The notes beneath the pieces were generated by a model. The model searched no databases. It saw nothing but the letters and a program-made list of their open reading frames with translations, and was not told where the DNA came from. This document shows positions 18,683 through 27,896 of a stretch of 64,000 nt of DNA, piece by piece. The stretch is from positions 1 to 64,000 of the forward strand of contig JAKSID010000010.1 of assembly GCA_024399035.1 (NCBI GenBank), given 5' to 3'. The translations under genes were made by a program, and so were the position numbers. Within the stretch, counting starts at the first letter, position 1; each line of letters begins with the position of its first letter. This DNA comes from Fibrobacter sp. (GTDB taxonomy: Bacteria; Fibrobacterota; Fibrobacteria; Fibrobacterales; Fibrobacteraceae).

Positions 18683-19339
18683 ATGAACAAAGAAGAACTT
18701 AAAGAAAAATACGGCAAAAAACGAGTGCCTCACCAGTGGCGCGGCACCGACAAGCTCTCTGCAATGATTTGCACATTCTTCGGTTCTGGAATGAGTCCCA
18801 AGGCTCCCGGCACCATGGGCAGCTTGGCTGCAGCCATTGTGGCCTACCCTATCGGCATCTTAGCCCATAAATGCGTGTGGAACTATGGGGATGATTCTGT
18901 ATTAGGATCTATCATAACATTCTGCGGTTTCAACATCTTCGCCATCCTAGCCATCATTACGTTTTTTGCGTCAATACCCTTCGTAAACAAGGCTATGCGC
19001 GATACAAAGACTGAAGACCCAGGCTGGATTGTGATCGATGAAGTTTGTGGCGTATGGACAGCGCTGGCAATTATCCAATGGTTTCCTGGCTATTGGGGTG
19101 CTGTTGACCATATCATAAAATCTATTATTCTGTTGCTTACTTTTGGAATATTCAGATTCTTTGATATTCTGAAGCCCCTTGGCATTCACAGATTCGAGAA
19201 ATTCCCTGGTGCATGGGGTGTTATGGCGGATGACTTACTGGGCGGAATCTACACAGGAATCGTTGTGAAACTGCTGACATACATTGTCGTTTTCATTATT
19301 GCAGTAATCGGCTTTATTATTCATCCTTTTCATCCTTAA
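18683..19339 (+). CDS. pgpA: phosphatidylglycerophosphatase A
   Basis: 218 residues. Dephosphorylates phosphatidylglycerophosphate in the inner membrane. Family blocks: GSGMSPKAPGTMGSLAA, DPGWIVIDEVCGVW, and the C-terminal FFDILKPLGIHRFEKFPGAWGVMADDLLGG region (quoted in parts: RFFDILKPLG, GVMADDLLGG), with several transmembrane helices. An in-frame start upstream at 18644 would translate the intergenic repeat, so the ATG at 18683 with GAGAG before it was chosen. Confidence 0.93.
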   Translation: MNKEELKEKYGKKRVPHQWRGTDKLSAMICTFFGSGMSPKAPGTMGSLAAAIVAYPIGILAHKCVWNYGDDSVLGSIITFCGFNIFAILAIITFFASIPFVNKAMRDTKTEDPGWIVIDEVCGVWTALAIIQWFPGYWGAVDHIIKSIILLLTFGIFRFFDILKPLGIHRFEKFPGAWGVMADDLLGGIYTGIVVKLLTYIVVFIIAVIGFIIHPFHP

Positions 19340-19364
19340 GATGAAGTAAGCCCGTCGGCATCTA

Positions 19365-21710
19365 CTACAGTTCCGCCTCAAGCGGGTAATCATACTGGAT
19401 TGTTCGCGGCGTCCCGATCTTATCGAACTTGATTTCGTAGCAGAAATTCTCAGTATCAATTCCCAACACCGTACCCGGGCCCATAATCTTGTGAACCACG
19501 CGGTCGCCGGGCTCGAATGCCGCCGTCGGGACCTTCTTGCCTACGCCGTAGCTATCCGTTTCATCAATGCCGCCGTTCAGAATGCCGTCGAGGCTTTCGT
19601 TCAATTCGCGTTCGCTATCAATCTGGGCAATATGCTTGCGGGCTTCCTGATACCATTCGTCGCTGAATCCGCGGGCGATATCAAGCTCATCCATGTTCAT
19701 TTCCAGCAGGAAACGTGAAGGATAGCGGCACTGAATGTCGCCACCGGCGCTGTCCTCGGAATCACTCATGCAAAGGACGTTTTCGGCGCGGGTGAAGGCC
19801 ACATAGGCCAGGCGACGTTCTTCTTCTAGCTGGACCTTATTCTTGACGCGTTTGACAGGGAAACAGCCCTCGTTCAGCCCGCAGACAAACACATAAGGGA
19901 ATTCCAAGCCCTTGGCGTTATGGATGGTCATGAGCTGGACCTTGTCCTTGCGGGCAGCATTCGCGGCAGCATCGGCGGAGTCACCTGCGACGGCATCGTC
20001 AGAGTCATTGTCGGAACTGGTGAACAGGACGATATTCTGCAGATACTCATCCAAGGTGGCGTCCTCTTCGAAGGTCTTTTCGAATTCCATAACGCCTTGC
20101 TTCAGTTCCGCCAGGTTGCTGAGGCGGTCGTCGTCACCATCCAGGCGGAGCATTTCCTCGTAGCCCGACTCGCGAAGCATCTTGGTCAACACGTCGCTAA
20201 CCGCCATCTCATTCACGCAGGCACGGTACTTTTCGATGAGTTTTACAAACTCCCCCACCTTGGTGCGGGCCATAAAGGCGGCGCAATCCAGTTCCGGCTT
20301 TTCGGCAACGTTTTCCACGTTTTCAACCGCAGCATTCTCTGCCTCGGCGGCCACATAAATTTCCAGCAGGGCATCGTACAGACTCAAGCCGCGGCTCGCC
20401 GCATAACTGGCAAGCACAGCCTGCTTTTTAGGGCCGAACATGCGCTTGGGCGTATTCACCACACGCATAAAGCTCAAGTCGTCGGCATAGACAAGCATAC
20501 GCAAGTAGCAAAGAACATCCTTTACTTCTTGACGTTGGTAAAAACCGATGCCGCTGTAAACCTTGTAAGGCAAGTCCGCTGCCATCAAGGCCTCTTCCAC
20601 CGAGCGGGACTGGGAATGCATACGGTACAGCACCGCAATATCCTTGCAAGACGCGCCCTTGTCAATAGCGCCCTTGATGCGTTCCACGATCCATTTGGCT
20701 TCGTCACGAGTATTCTTTGCGTGATAGAAAACCGGAGTCTTGCCCCCCGCGCGCACCGGACGAAGTTCCTTTTCGATACGGAACTGGTTGTTCTTGATAA
20801 CAGAATCGGGCACCCTCAAAATGCTGGGCGTAGAACGGTAGTTGTTCTGCAAAAGTATGGTCTTGCAGCCCTCATGATGGCGGTCAAAATCCAGAATACG
20901 GTTCACGTCGGCACCGCGCCATGTGTAAATCGTCTGGTCCGGGTCACCCACCACAAAAAGATTCTTGTGGTAGCTGCTTAGCAGGTCCGCCAAACGGTAC
21001 TGCTGACCGTCGATATCCTGGAACTCGTCCACCATCACATACATCATGCGCTTGCGCCACTTGTCCAGTTTTTCGGGGAAGCGCTGCAAAATGTAGAGAG
21101 TCACCAAGATCAGGTCGTCAAAATCCAGGGCAAAGTTCTTGCGCTGTTCGTAAATATAGCGGTAGTAAACCTTGTGCCACTTGTCGGGAGCAGCCTCGAT
21201 CAGTTCCAGCAGGCTTTCCGCATCCTTCTCGGCAAACATGGAAACGTAATCCATCTCGTTGCCCTTTCGGCCACCGATAAAATCCAGGGCACTGCTGATC
21301 TTCATATCGTTCAGGTGAAGGCCCAGCTCCGCGTAGCACTTTCTAAGCAAAGACTTCTGGTCGTCTTCGTCCAGGATCATGAATTCCTTGGGATAATTCA
21401 GGGCATGAATATCCTCTCGCAAAAACTGGACGCAAAAACCGTGGAACGTGGAAATATAGCCGGAATCGTCGCCCCCCAACATGGAACGGACACGGCGCTT
21501 CATTTCGCCGGCGGCCTTGTTGGTAAAGGTAACACAAAGGATGTTGGACGGGGAAATGCCCATTTCCTTGGCCAAATACAAGTAGCGATGGGTCAAAGTG
21601 CGGGTTTTGCCAGAACCTGCGCCCGCAATCACGCGGACATAACCTTCCGTAGTCTCCACGGCAAGGCGCTGTTCCGCATCAAGTTTCGCAAGTTCATGTT
21701 CAAAGCTCAT
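19365..21710 (-). CDS. uvrD: UvrD/PcrA superfamily 1 DNA helicase
   Basis: 781 residues. 3'-5' helicase for excision and mismatch repair or replication-fork clearing. Motifs: LDAEQRLAV, Walker A GAGSGKT, FTNKAAGEMKRR, DFDDLI, VDEFQDID, GDPDQTIYTWRGA, QNNYRS, MTIHNAKGLEFPYVFVCG (quoted in part) and VAFTRA. The end (FEPGDRVVHKIMGPGTVLGI) is the PcrA/UvrD Tudor-like domain that contacts RNA polymerase. A 16-bp motif also found in front of lexA lies 43-59 bases upstream, suggesting SOS control. Confidence 0.96.
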   Translation of the reverse strand: MSFEHELAKLDAEQRLAVETTEGYVRVIAGAGSGKTRTLTHRYLYLAKEMGISPSNILCVTFTNKAAGEMKRRVRSMLGGDDSGYISTFHGFCVQFLREDIHALNYPKEFMILDEDDQKSLLRKCYAELGLHLNDMKISSALDFIGGRKGNEMDYVSMFAEKDAESLLELIEAAPDKWHKVYYRYIYEQRKNFALDFDDLILVTLYILQRFPEKLDKWRKRMMYVMVDEFQDIDGQQYRLADLLSSYHKNLFVVGDPDQTIYTWRGADVNRILDFDRHHEGCKTILLQNNYRSTPSILRVPDSVIKNNQFRIEKELRPVRAGGKTPVFYHAKNTRDEAKWIVERIKGAIDKGASCKDIAVLYRMHSQSRSVEEALMAADLPYKVYSGIGFYQRQEVKDVLCYLRMLVYADDLSFMRVVNTPKRMFGPKKQAVLASYAASRGLSLYDALLEIYVAAEAENAAVENVENVAEKPELDCAAFMARTKVGEFVKLIEKYRACVNEMAVSDVLTKMLRESGYEEMLRLDGDDDRLSNLAELKQGVMEFEKTFEEDATLDEYLQNIVLFTSSDNDSDDAVAGDSADAAANAARKDKVQLMTIHNAKGLEFPYVFVCGLNEGCFPVKRVKNKVQLEEERRLAYVAFTRAENVLCMSDSEDSAGGDIQCRYPSRFLLEMNMDELDIARGFSDEWYQEARKHIAQIDSERELNESLDGILNGGIDETDSYGVGKKVPTAAFEPGDRVVHKIMGPGTVLGIDTENFCYEIKFDKIGTPRTIQYDYPLEAEL

Positions 21711-21753
21711 TTAAAAAACCTACAAATCCATTCACACAAAATATAGTATAATT

Positions 21754-21769
21754 AGTAACCTTTTGTGCA
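21754..21769 (-). promoter_or_regulatory. putative LexA (SOS) operator of uvrD
   Basis: AGTAACCTTTTGTGCA on the plus strand. It matches AGTTACTTTTTGTGCA upstream of lexA at 14 of 16 positions. It lies just upstream of TATACT/TATATT-like -10 candidates of the uvrD promoter. Confidence 0.6.
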
Positions 21770-21808
21770 CTAACTTGATAAAAAAATCTTTTCCGCAGAT
21801 GTTAAACG

Positions 21809-21834
21809 AAAAAGCCCCGGACAACGCCGGGGCC
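21809..21834 (-). terminator. rho-independent terminator after the small peptide gene
   Basis: On the minus strand GCCCCGG-cgttgt-CCGGGGC followed by five T, 28 bases after the stop of the 47-residue peptide gene. Confidence 0.85.
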
Positions 21835-21861
21835 AAGTTCATTGAGAGAGTAATCGAACTG

Positions 21862-22005
21862 TTAGTCGAATATGTCGTGGTATTCTACCACAGATTCAAC
21901 TTCGTCGTCAACGCAGTCCAAGCTGCAGCATAGGATTCCTACGTCGTTCGTAACATCGATGATTTCCATCCTAGGAGCTATGTATTCTTTCTTTTCGTTT
22001 TCCAT
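21862..22005 (-). CDS. 47-residue acidic Cys-containing peptide
   Basis: Starts at an ATG preceded by a strong AGGAGGAAAA site and ends at TAA before a strong terminator. The peptide begins MENEKKEYIAPRMEIIDV, has the cluster GILCCSLDC (three Cys in five residues) in the middle and ends acidic (VEYHDIFD). No signal peptide. It lies 13 bases after the stop of the 1682-residue secreted protein, so the two are probably one operon. Short peptides starting K-E/T-Y-x-x-P-x-M-E-V/I are, to my knowledge, common but uncharacterised in Bacteroidota and Fibrobacter. A modified-peptide precursor is one possibility, but no maturase gene is nearby. Confidence 0.72.
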   Translation of the reverse strand: MENEKKEYIAPRMEIIDVTNDVGILCCSLDCVDDEVESVVEYHDIFD

Positions 22006-22017
22006 TTTTCCTCCTAA

Positions 22018-25000
22018 TTACTTGTTCACGATTGCCTTGTTGTTCTTGATGTAGGCGCCACGGGCTGTGGGCTTGCCGTTCAGGTGACGGCCCTGGAGGT
22101 CGTACCAGCGGACAGGCTTCTTGTCGACGGTGTTGAGGTTGTCGCCGGTGATGCCCTGGATAACGTCTTCGATTACGGTTTCGTCAACGACTTCATTGTT
22201 ATCGTCCACGATGCGGACAACGATTGTCTTCGGGAGTTCCTCAGCCTCATTGGCAGCGGCCTTCATCAGGCCAACGCCGGGCTTGGGGGAAACCACAGGC
22301 TTGTTGTACACCAGGTAGGCGCGCATGGGCGGAACACTTGCACCGACACCAGCCTTCACGAACTGGCCGGCCACGATGTTATCGCCTTCGTTGACGCCGG
22401 CAAAGCCGTAGACCTTGCCCAGTTCCGGATCGCCCTCGACCCAGGTCTTGCCCTTGTAGGCACCCCTGAATGTCCAGGGACCGGAGGTGCTTTCCATGAT
22501 CTTGCCAGTCGTTGCCTTGAGAGTCACGTTATCCACGGAGATGGAGGCGTTCTTGTTGAACTTGATAAGGTACGGGGTGTTGGCCACAATGCTATTGGCT
22601 CTGGTACCGGTTGCAACCCACTGGTCGCCTTCCTTCTGCACGTCGGTAATCTGGAGCACGTCTTCCATGTCTTCGTTCAGGTCCATGGAGAACGGAAGCA
22701 TCAACGTAGAGAAACGGCCGGCAGTGAAGTTGCGGGCGATCTCGATATGTTCCACGGTAATGTCCTCGGGAACCACAAGCTCGTCGGTGCTCTTGGAACC
22801 GGACAGGGTTGCCACAACGCCTTCCCCATCGCCATCCTTGGCCAAGGCAATACCGCTGATGGGCTTGAGGGTTGCGCTAGCAGCCTTCAGATCCTGAATG
22901 TCTTCGGCAGTGAGCTCACCTTCGTAGATTTTGCCGTTGGCATAGAACTGCTTGCCTTCTTCGATTGCAATGGAGGCCGCTTCCGCAGGAATTTCCAAGT
23001 CCGCGACATTGACTTCTTCAGAAGCTTCATCCCATGTGAGAACCAGTTCCGGCTTTACGATAGAACCGCTGAAGTTGGGATACTTGTCGCCAGCAGTAAC
23101 GTTCTGGCCCCAGATGGAGTTTTCGTCAGAACCGCGAAGCAGTGCTGCCACGGAACCGTTGGCAAATTCTTCTGCAGACTTGGCTGTGCCGTAGCCATCA
23201 TCGGTTTCGCCAATGAAGAAATTATTCGTCATAATCGGGGCTGGAGTATCGTCATCAAACATAGGCATTGCCATTGCTACAAAGTTTTCAGTCATTCCCG
23301 CAGTAAGTTTTCCATAGAAGAAACTGTTGTTTATGCTGAATCCTTCATATTGAATCTGCGCAACAATGCCTCCAGCAGCAGTCCGACTTTCAGGAATCAT
23401 TCCTTGGAACTTAGACCCAACAGATGCAGCAACCGTTGATGCTACATATACGTTATCCAAAGACATTTTTCCTTCAGCCACGCCAACGAGACCGCCAGCA
23501 AAAACGCCCTGAATATAAGAGTTTTCTACACCAACATTACGTATAGAAACAGCCTCTTCATTAGACTTAACATAACCAAACAAACCTCCGTAAGCATTAT
23601 TTCCATCAGAAACCAATCCCGAAACAACATGGCCCTGACCATCAAAAGTACCCGAATATGGAATCATTGATTCCGGATCAGCAATGCCAATCGGCGTCCA
23701 CAAACGATATGTGGAGATATCATTCTTCAGATTACCATCAGCGTCCAGCACGTCTTCGTTGACAACAATATCTGCAGTCAACTTACCACAGGCAAAAACT
23801 TCACCATAGATATCAACAACCTTCGCAAATTCATACAGGTCATCTGAAGATGCAATGAGATAGCAACCATCATCATCCGTTTGCATCTTCGTTTTCTTAA
23901 TTTTTCCACTGAAGTTGGGATACTTTTCACCATCGGCGACATTTTGGCCCCAGACAAGATTTTCGGACCCTCGAAGTATGGTTACCACAGATCCATCAGC
24001 AAATTCTTCTGCGGTCTTGGCGGATCCAAAAGCATCATCCTCTGTCCCAATGAAGTAATTATTCCATGCCATAGAGACAGCGCCATCTTTCGCAAAACCA
24101 ATAATTTCACCTGTTTTATCTTGGCCGTCAATTTTTCCAACATTGTAGCTGCTTAAAACGGTTGTTTCCACGGAGGTAGCACCTATAATGCCGCCAATAC
24201 GGTCATAACTCTTTATTGCTCCCTGATTGTAGCTGTTTTGCACAACAATTGATGATGAGCCAATCCGAGTTTCATCAGCAAAACCAATTATACCTGCAGC
24301 AGTACTATTTTGGGCATTCACAAAACCTTCAAAGCCACAAGCTTCTACTTCAAGATGCACATCACGAGCTTCACCAATGATTCCGCCAACATATTCGTAG
24401 CCCCAAATGTAAGAATCCTTGACAACTAGATTCTTGATAGAAACAGTCTCATTGTCGCTGGATTCTACATACCCAAACAAGCCAATTCTATTGGAGCCAT
24501 ATTGTTCAACAGTTTCCATCTTGAAATACAAACCAGAAATAGAATGGCCCTGGCCATCAAAGGTTCCCTTGAACGGATTCCCCCAAGAGCCAATAGGAGT
24601 CCACTGACGAAGTTTGGTGTTTTCACTATTCAAAGAACCATCTGCATTCAGAACATTTTCATTGATAAAAATGTCCTTCGTCAATTTTCCACAGGCCGCT
24701 GATTCCGACGATACAGTGTAGGCGAATTCGTAAAGTTCACTACCATTGGTAATTTCATAACATCCATCAACAGACTTGATTGACGAAATCAAACCGTAAA
24801 CTTCAAGATCACCCGATTGGTATCCATAAATCGTAGATATTCCTTCATACCCAAAATCTGTTTCCTTCACCCAAGCCTTAATATTCTTACCGTCAACTTC
24901 AGAAGGCAAAACAAAATCAATTCCTTCTTCGTATGTAGATTCAATAATAGAACCGTCAGAAAGACGATAAACAATCTTAGACTTCGGCACTACAACAGTA

Positions 25001-27066
25001 CCACTAAAGTTGGGATGCCAATCTCCATTAGTAGGATCCTGCCCCCAAATCGAACCATCTACAGAATTTTCATTATAGTTATGAAGCAAACTTGCCACAG
25101 TTCCTTTCTTGAAATCATCATTTAAGGATCTCGTATGCAAATCATATGTAAATGATTCATCATGGAAGGTATTATAAATGTTCGCTGTAGATCCTTTTCC
25201 TATAATACAACCGTTATTTCTTGCGCCATACACATTACCTATATGGTACGTGTTAGCAATCAAATATGACTCAGCACCAAGTTGACCAACAAGACCGCCA
25301 GCAGCGGGGCCGTCACCAGTAACACGGACATAGGAAATAGAATAGCTATTTGTCAGAGTAAATCCACTTCCATAATAACCAAACACACAGGCAACAATGC
25401 CACCCGCATGTGACATACCGCTAAGATAAGAATCTTCCACACCAACATTTTTAATGATAGAAGTTCCAGTCACAAAGCCAAACAATCCTCCTGCAACAAC
25501 ATCAGCAGATACCAAGCCTGAAATAGTATGGCCCTGACCATCGAAAGTTCCATTAAAAGGAGCTTCTTCAGAACCAATAGGAGACCACAGGCGATAATCA
25601 CCTATTTCGCCATTCAAATACAAATCTTTGGTAAGAACATTTGTATTTACGACAATGTTTTGCTTCAATTTACCACAAATGAGATTTCCTGAGTTATCTT
25701 CAACAATTTCAGAGAAATCATAAAGTTCTTCTTCATTGTTTATTTCGTAGCAACCATCAACCAACTTTATGGAAGGAACAAATCCATAAAAGACAAGATT
25801 TTCTGCTGCAGTGGTCGGTATAGCATATGCAATGCTGAGTCCTTCTGCATCAGTAGACCATTTTTTTATTTTCTTGCCGTTAACAACATTGGGTAAATCC
25901 CTTGTCAACCCCACAATGTAACTATCAACGACTTCGGTCCCATCAGAGAGTTTGTAGGTTACTGTTTTTTCAATAACAGAAGAAGTTTCTTTCTTGAAAC
26001 GGGGATGAGAATCACCATCAGCAATATCTTGAACCCAAACAGATCCATCAACACCTTCGCTACTGTAATCTTGAAGAAGTTTAGCTACAGAACCATCGGT
26101 AAATTCTATCACTGATTTCGCAATACCGTAAGCCTGAGTCAAACCGTCATGAAAAGCACATCCCCCTTTTTCCGACTCAAGATAAAATACGTTTTCCATT
26201 TTTGGGGTATACACAGAATAGCCATAACCAGATAAAAGAGCGCCAACCAAGTGATCTGATTGCGAAATTTTATCTGCATATTCATAATCAAAAGTCATAG
26301 AACTAAAACTATTGACCACAGATAAGCGAGCGCCCCTATCCATAACACCCAACAAGCCACCAACAAAATGCACCGGATTATCTTCGTATCCTAACAAATA
26401 ACAATGTCCAGCTGTGTAAGAATTTTCAACAAACAAAGTTGAACTTGTGGATACATAGTAACCAACAAGCCCACCCGAACGATAGCGAGAAGCTATCGTT
26501 CCATCAAAAGAACATTTTCTTATTTCAACATTATAACTACCTAAAGAAACGTGACCAATAATGCCACCAACATTGGCGCAATTCTGAAAATAAGAATCCA
26601 CAATATTTAAATTTTGAATAACAACATTTTTTGCCGCAGGCAAAACATAACCAAACAAGCCGATACTGATATCGTTATCTAGAAGATTTCCATAACGTCC
26701 ATCGGCATAATACAAACCAGAAATCACATGACCTTGACCATCAAATGAACCCATAAAAGGTTTTCCATTAAGAGAGTCACCTATGGGCTTCCATACTTCA
26801 AAGTTTGAGCCATCACCATTCAACGTTCCATCTTCTTTTAAAACATTTTCATTAACAACAATGTCTTTGATTAACTTTGCGCAGGAAAGATTACTATTCA
26901 TTTCCCCTTTGTTAACATAATCTGAAAACCAATACAGTTCCGCAGCAGTTCCAATGGCATAGCATCCATCGGTGTCCTTGGAGGGAGTTACGGGATTAAT
27001 AGCAGCACTTGCACTGGCAACAAAGGCAAATGCGAAAATTGACAAGAAAATGGCTTTTTTAAGCAC
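22018..27066 (-). CDS. large secreted repeat protein, GLUG-motif type
   Basis: 1682 residues, GTG start with AAGGAGGAGAA upstream and a signal peptide (MLKKAIFLSIFAFAFVASASA). Four modules of about 300 residues each open with DGCY-x-I-x(5)-LY-x-F and contain KL-x-x-DI-VNENVL, a W-x-PIG block, FDGQGH-x-ISGLY, and runs of NVGG-I-IG / AGGLVG strands typical of GLUG-motif beta-solenoids. Modules 1-2 end in a small domain of the type VTYKLSDGTEV. A C-terminal beta domain (FSTLMLPFSMDL, TPYLIKF, MRAYLVY) is followed by RWYDLQGRHLNGKPTARGAY..., a terminal module common on Fibrobacter and Prevotella secreted proteins. Likely surface-attached or secreted; adhesion is inferred. Base composition changes inside the gene. 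Confidence 0.88.
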   Translation of the reverse strand: MLKKAIFLSIFAFAFVASASAAINPVTPSKDTDGCYAIGTAAELYWFSDYVNKGEMNSNLSCAKLIKDIVVNENVLKEDGTLNGDGSNFEVWKPIGDSLNGKPFMGSFDGQGHVISGLYYADGRYGNLLDNDISIGLFGYVLPAAKNVVIQNLNIVDSYFQNCANVGGIIGHVSLGSYNVEIRKCSFDGTIASRYRSGGLVGYYVSTSSTLFVENSYTAGHCYLLGYEDNPVHFVGGLLGVMDRGARLSVVNSFSSMTFDYEYADKISQSDHLVGALLSGYGYSVYTPKMENVFYLESEKGGCAFHDGLTQAYGIAKSVIEFTDGSVAKLLQDYSSEGVDGSVWVQDIADGDSHPRFKKETSSVIEKTVTYKLSDGTEVVDSYIVGLTRDLPNVVNGKKIKKWSTDAEGLSIAYAIPTTAAENLVFYGFVPSIKLVDGCYEINNEEELYDFSEIVEDNSGNLICGKLKQNIVVNTNVLTKDLYLNGEIGDYRLWSPIGSEEAPFNGTFDGQGHTISGLVSADVVAGGLFGFVTGTSIIKNVGVEDSYLSGMSHAGGIVACVFGYYGSGFTLTNSYSISYVRVTGDGPAAGGLVGQLGAESYLIANTYHIGNVYGARNNGCIIGKGSTANIYNTFHDESFTYDLHTRSLNDDFKKGTVASLLHNYNENSVDGSIWGQDPTNGDWHPNFSGTVVVPKSKIVYRLSDGSIIESTYEEGIDFVLPSEVDGKNIKAWVKETDFGYEGISTIYGYQSGDLEVYGLISSIKSVDGCYEITNGSELYEFAYTVSSESAACGKLTKDIFINENVLNADGSLNSENTKLRQWTPIGSWGNPFKGTFDGQGHSISGLYFKMETVEQYGSNRIGLFGYVESSDNETVSIKNLVVKDSYIWGYEYVGGIIGEARDVHLEVEACGFEGFVNAQNSTAAGIIGFADETRIGSSSIVVQNSYNQGAIKSYDRIGGIIGATSVETTVLSSYNVGKIDGQDKTGEIIGFAKDGAVSMAWNNYFIGTEDDAFGSAKTAEEFADGSVVTILRGSENLVWGQNVADGEKYPNFSGKIKKTKMQTDDDGCYLIASSDDLYEFAKVVDIYGEVFACGKLTADIVVNEDVLDADGNLKNDISTYRLWTPIGIADPESMIPYSGTFDGQGHVVSGLVSDGNNAYGGLFGYVKSNEEAVSIRNVGVENSYIQGVFAGGLVGVAEGKMSLDNVYVASTVAASVGSKFQGMIPESRTAAGGIVAQIQYEGFSINNSFFYGKLTAGMTENFVAMAMPMFDDDTPAPIMTNNFFIGETDDGYGTAKSAEEFANGSVAALLRGSDENSIWGQNVTAGDKYPNFSGSIVKPELVLTWDEASEEVNVADLEIPAEAASIAIEEGKQFYANGKIYEGELTAEDIQDLKAASATLKPISGIALAKDGDGEGVVATLSGSKSTDELVVPEDITVEHIEIARNFTAGRFSTLMLPFSMDLNEDMEDVLQITDVQKEGDQWVATGTRANSIVANTPYLIKFNKNASISVDNVTLKATTGKIMESTSGPWTFRGAYKGKTWVEGDPELGKVYGFAGVNEGDNIVAGQFVKAGVGASVPPMRAYLVYNKPVVSPKPGVGLMKAAANEAEELPKTIVVRIVDDNNEVVDETVIEDVIQGITGDNLNTVDKKPVRWYDLQGRHLNGKPTARGAYIKNNKAIVNK

Positions 27067-27171
27067 AATTCTCCTCCTTATATAAAAATCCGTGGCAAAG
27101 TTAGAAAAAAGGCCTATGTTTGCAAGATTTTCGTAAGTTTTGCAAACAAACTTTTACACGGTAAAAAGCAA

Positions 27172-27202
27172 CAAAAAACGCCGTTTTTACGCGAAAAACG
27201 GC
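27172..27202 (-). terminator. rho-independent terminator
   Basis: Perfect 9-bp stem GCCGTTTTT/AAAAACGGC with a 5-base loop, followed on the minus strand by GTTTTTTG. It ends the Fib_succ_major gene transcript. Confidence 0.8.
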
Positions 27203-27239
27203 ATTATTTCATTGACTATCAAAGAGTTGCGTTGTATGT

Positions 27240-27815
27240 TTAGTTCTTGAGGCAGCGGACCGAGTACATGTTTGTACTGATGTCGAACTCCCTGGAGAAG
27301 TCACCCGGGGGTGCCAGATGCCAGCCAAAGGCGTCGCCGTCTTCCTCGGTGGCACTCCAGAAATGAGCCGAGACCCCCAGTTCGAGGAATCCATCAGTGG
27401 CTTTCCCTGCCGGAACCACGTCAAAGCCGTAACGATCGGAGCCATCCCACTTGTCCCTGGACTTGAGACTTACCCAGGCGGCCTCCTTGCCATCGCTGTC
27501 CTCAATGAACCTTTTTAGGGCAGTCCATTCCTCGTCTTCGGGAAGGTGCCAACCTGCCGGACAGGCTTTTACAGCCGCACCAAAAGTGTAAAGTTTTCCA
27601 TATTTTTTACAATTTTCGTCATTATTTTCATAACATGTACTACCGGGCATCTTGTAGTTCAAGTTCTCGGCCATCCACGTTTTTGAGCCAATTTTGACGG
27701 TTTTGTAGGTTTGGTGGTCTCTAGAATCTGTAAATTTTTCAATTATTGGCACAGAAATTGCATAGGAGGCCAGTGAGAAAACTATGATAGGCAGTATTGC
27801 GTGTTTCATGTACAT
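27240..27815 (-). CDS. exported Fib_succ_major paralogous domain protein
   Basis: 191 residues. A signal peptide (MKHAILPIIVFSLASYAIS) is followed by the 'Fibrobacter succinogenes major paralogous domain': FTDSRDHQTYKTVKIGSKTW, MAENLNY, YGKLYTFGAAVKACPAGWHLP, EEWTALKRFI, GFDVVPAG, FWSATE and a final YSVRCLKN. This family is greatly expanded in Fibrobacter and its function is not known; the fold resembles FGE-like proteins. The start is ATG at 27815, or 27809, since the signal peptide begins at MKHAIL. It is the strongest single marker for the organism. Confidence 0.93.
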   Translation of the reverse strand: MYMKHAILPIIVFSLASYAISVPIIEKFTDSRDHQTYKTVKIGSKTWMAENLNYKMPGSTCYENNDENCKKYGKLYTFGAAVKACPAGWHLPEDEEWTALKRFIEDSDGKEAAWVSLKSRDKWDGSDRYGFDVVPAGKATDGFLELGVSAHFWSATEEDGDAFGWHLAPPGDFSREFDISTNMYSVRCLKN

Positions 27816-27896
27816 AAAATACAAAAGTATTTGCCCAAAACCGTAGAAGTAACTAGATTTGGCACATTCTCAAATAAATACTAAAGGAGTATAGAG

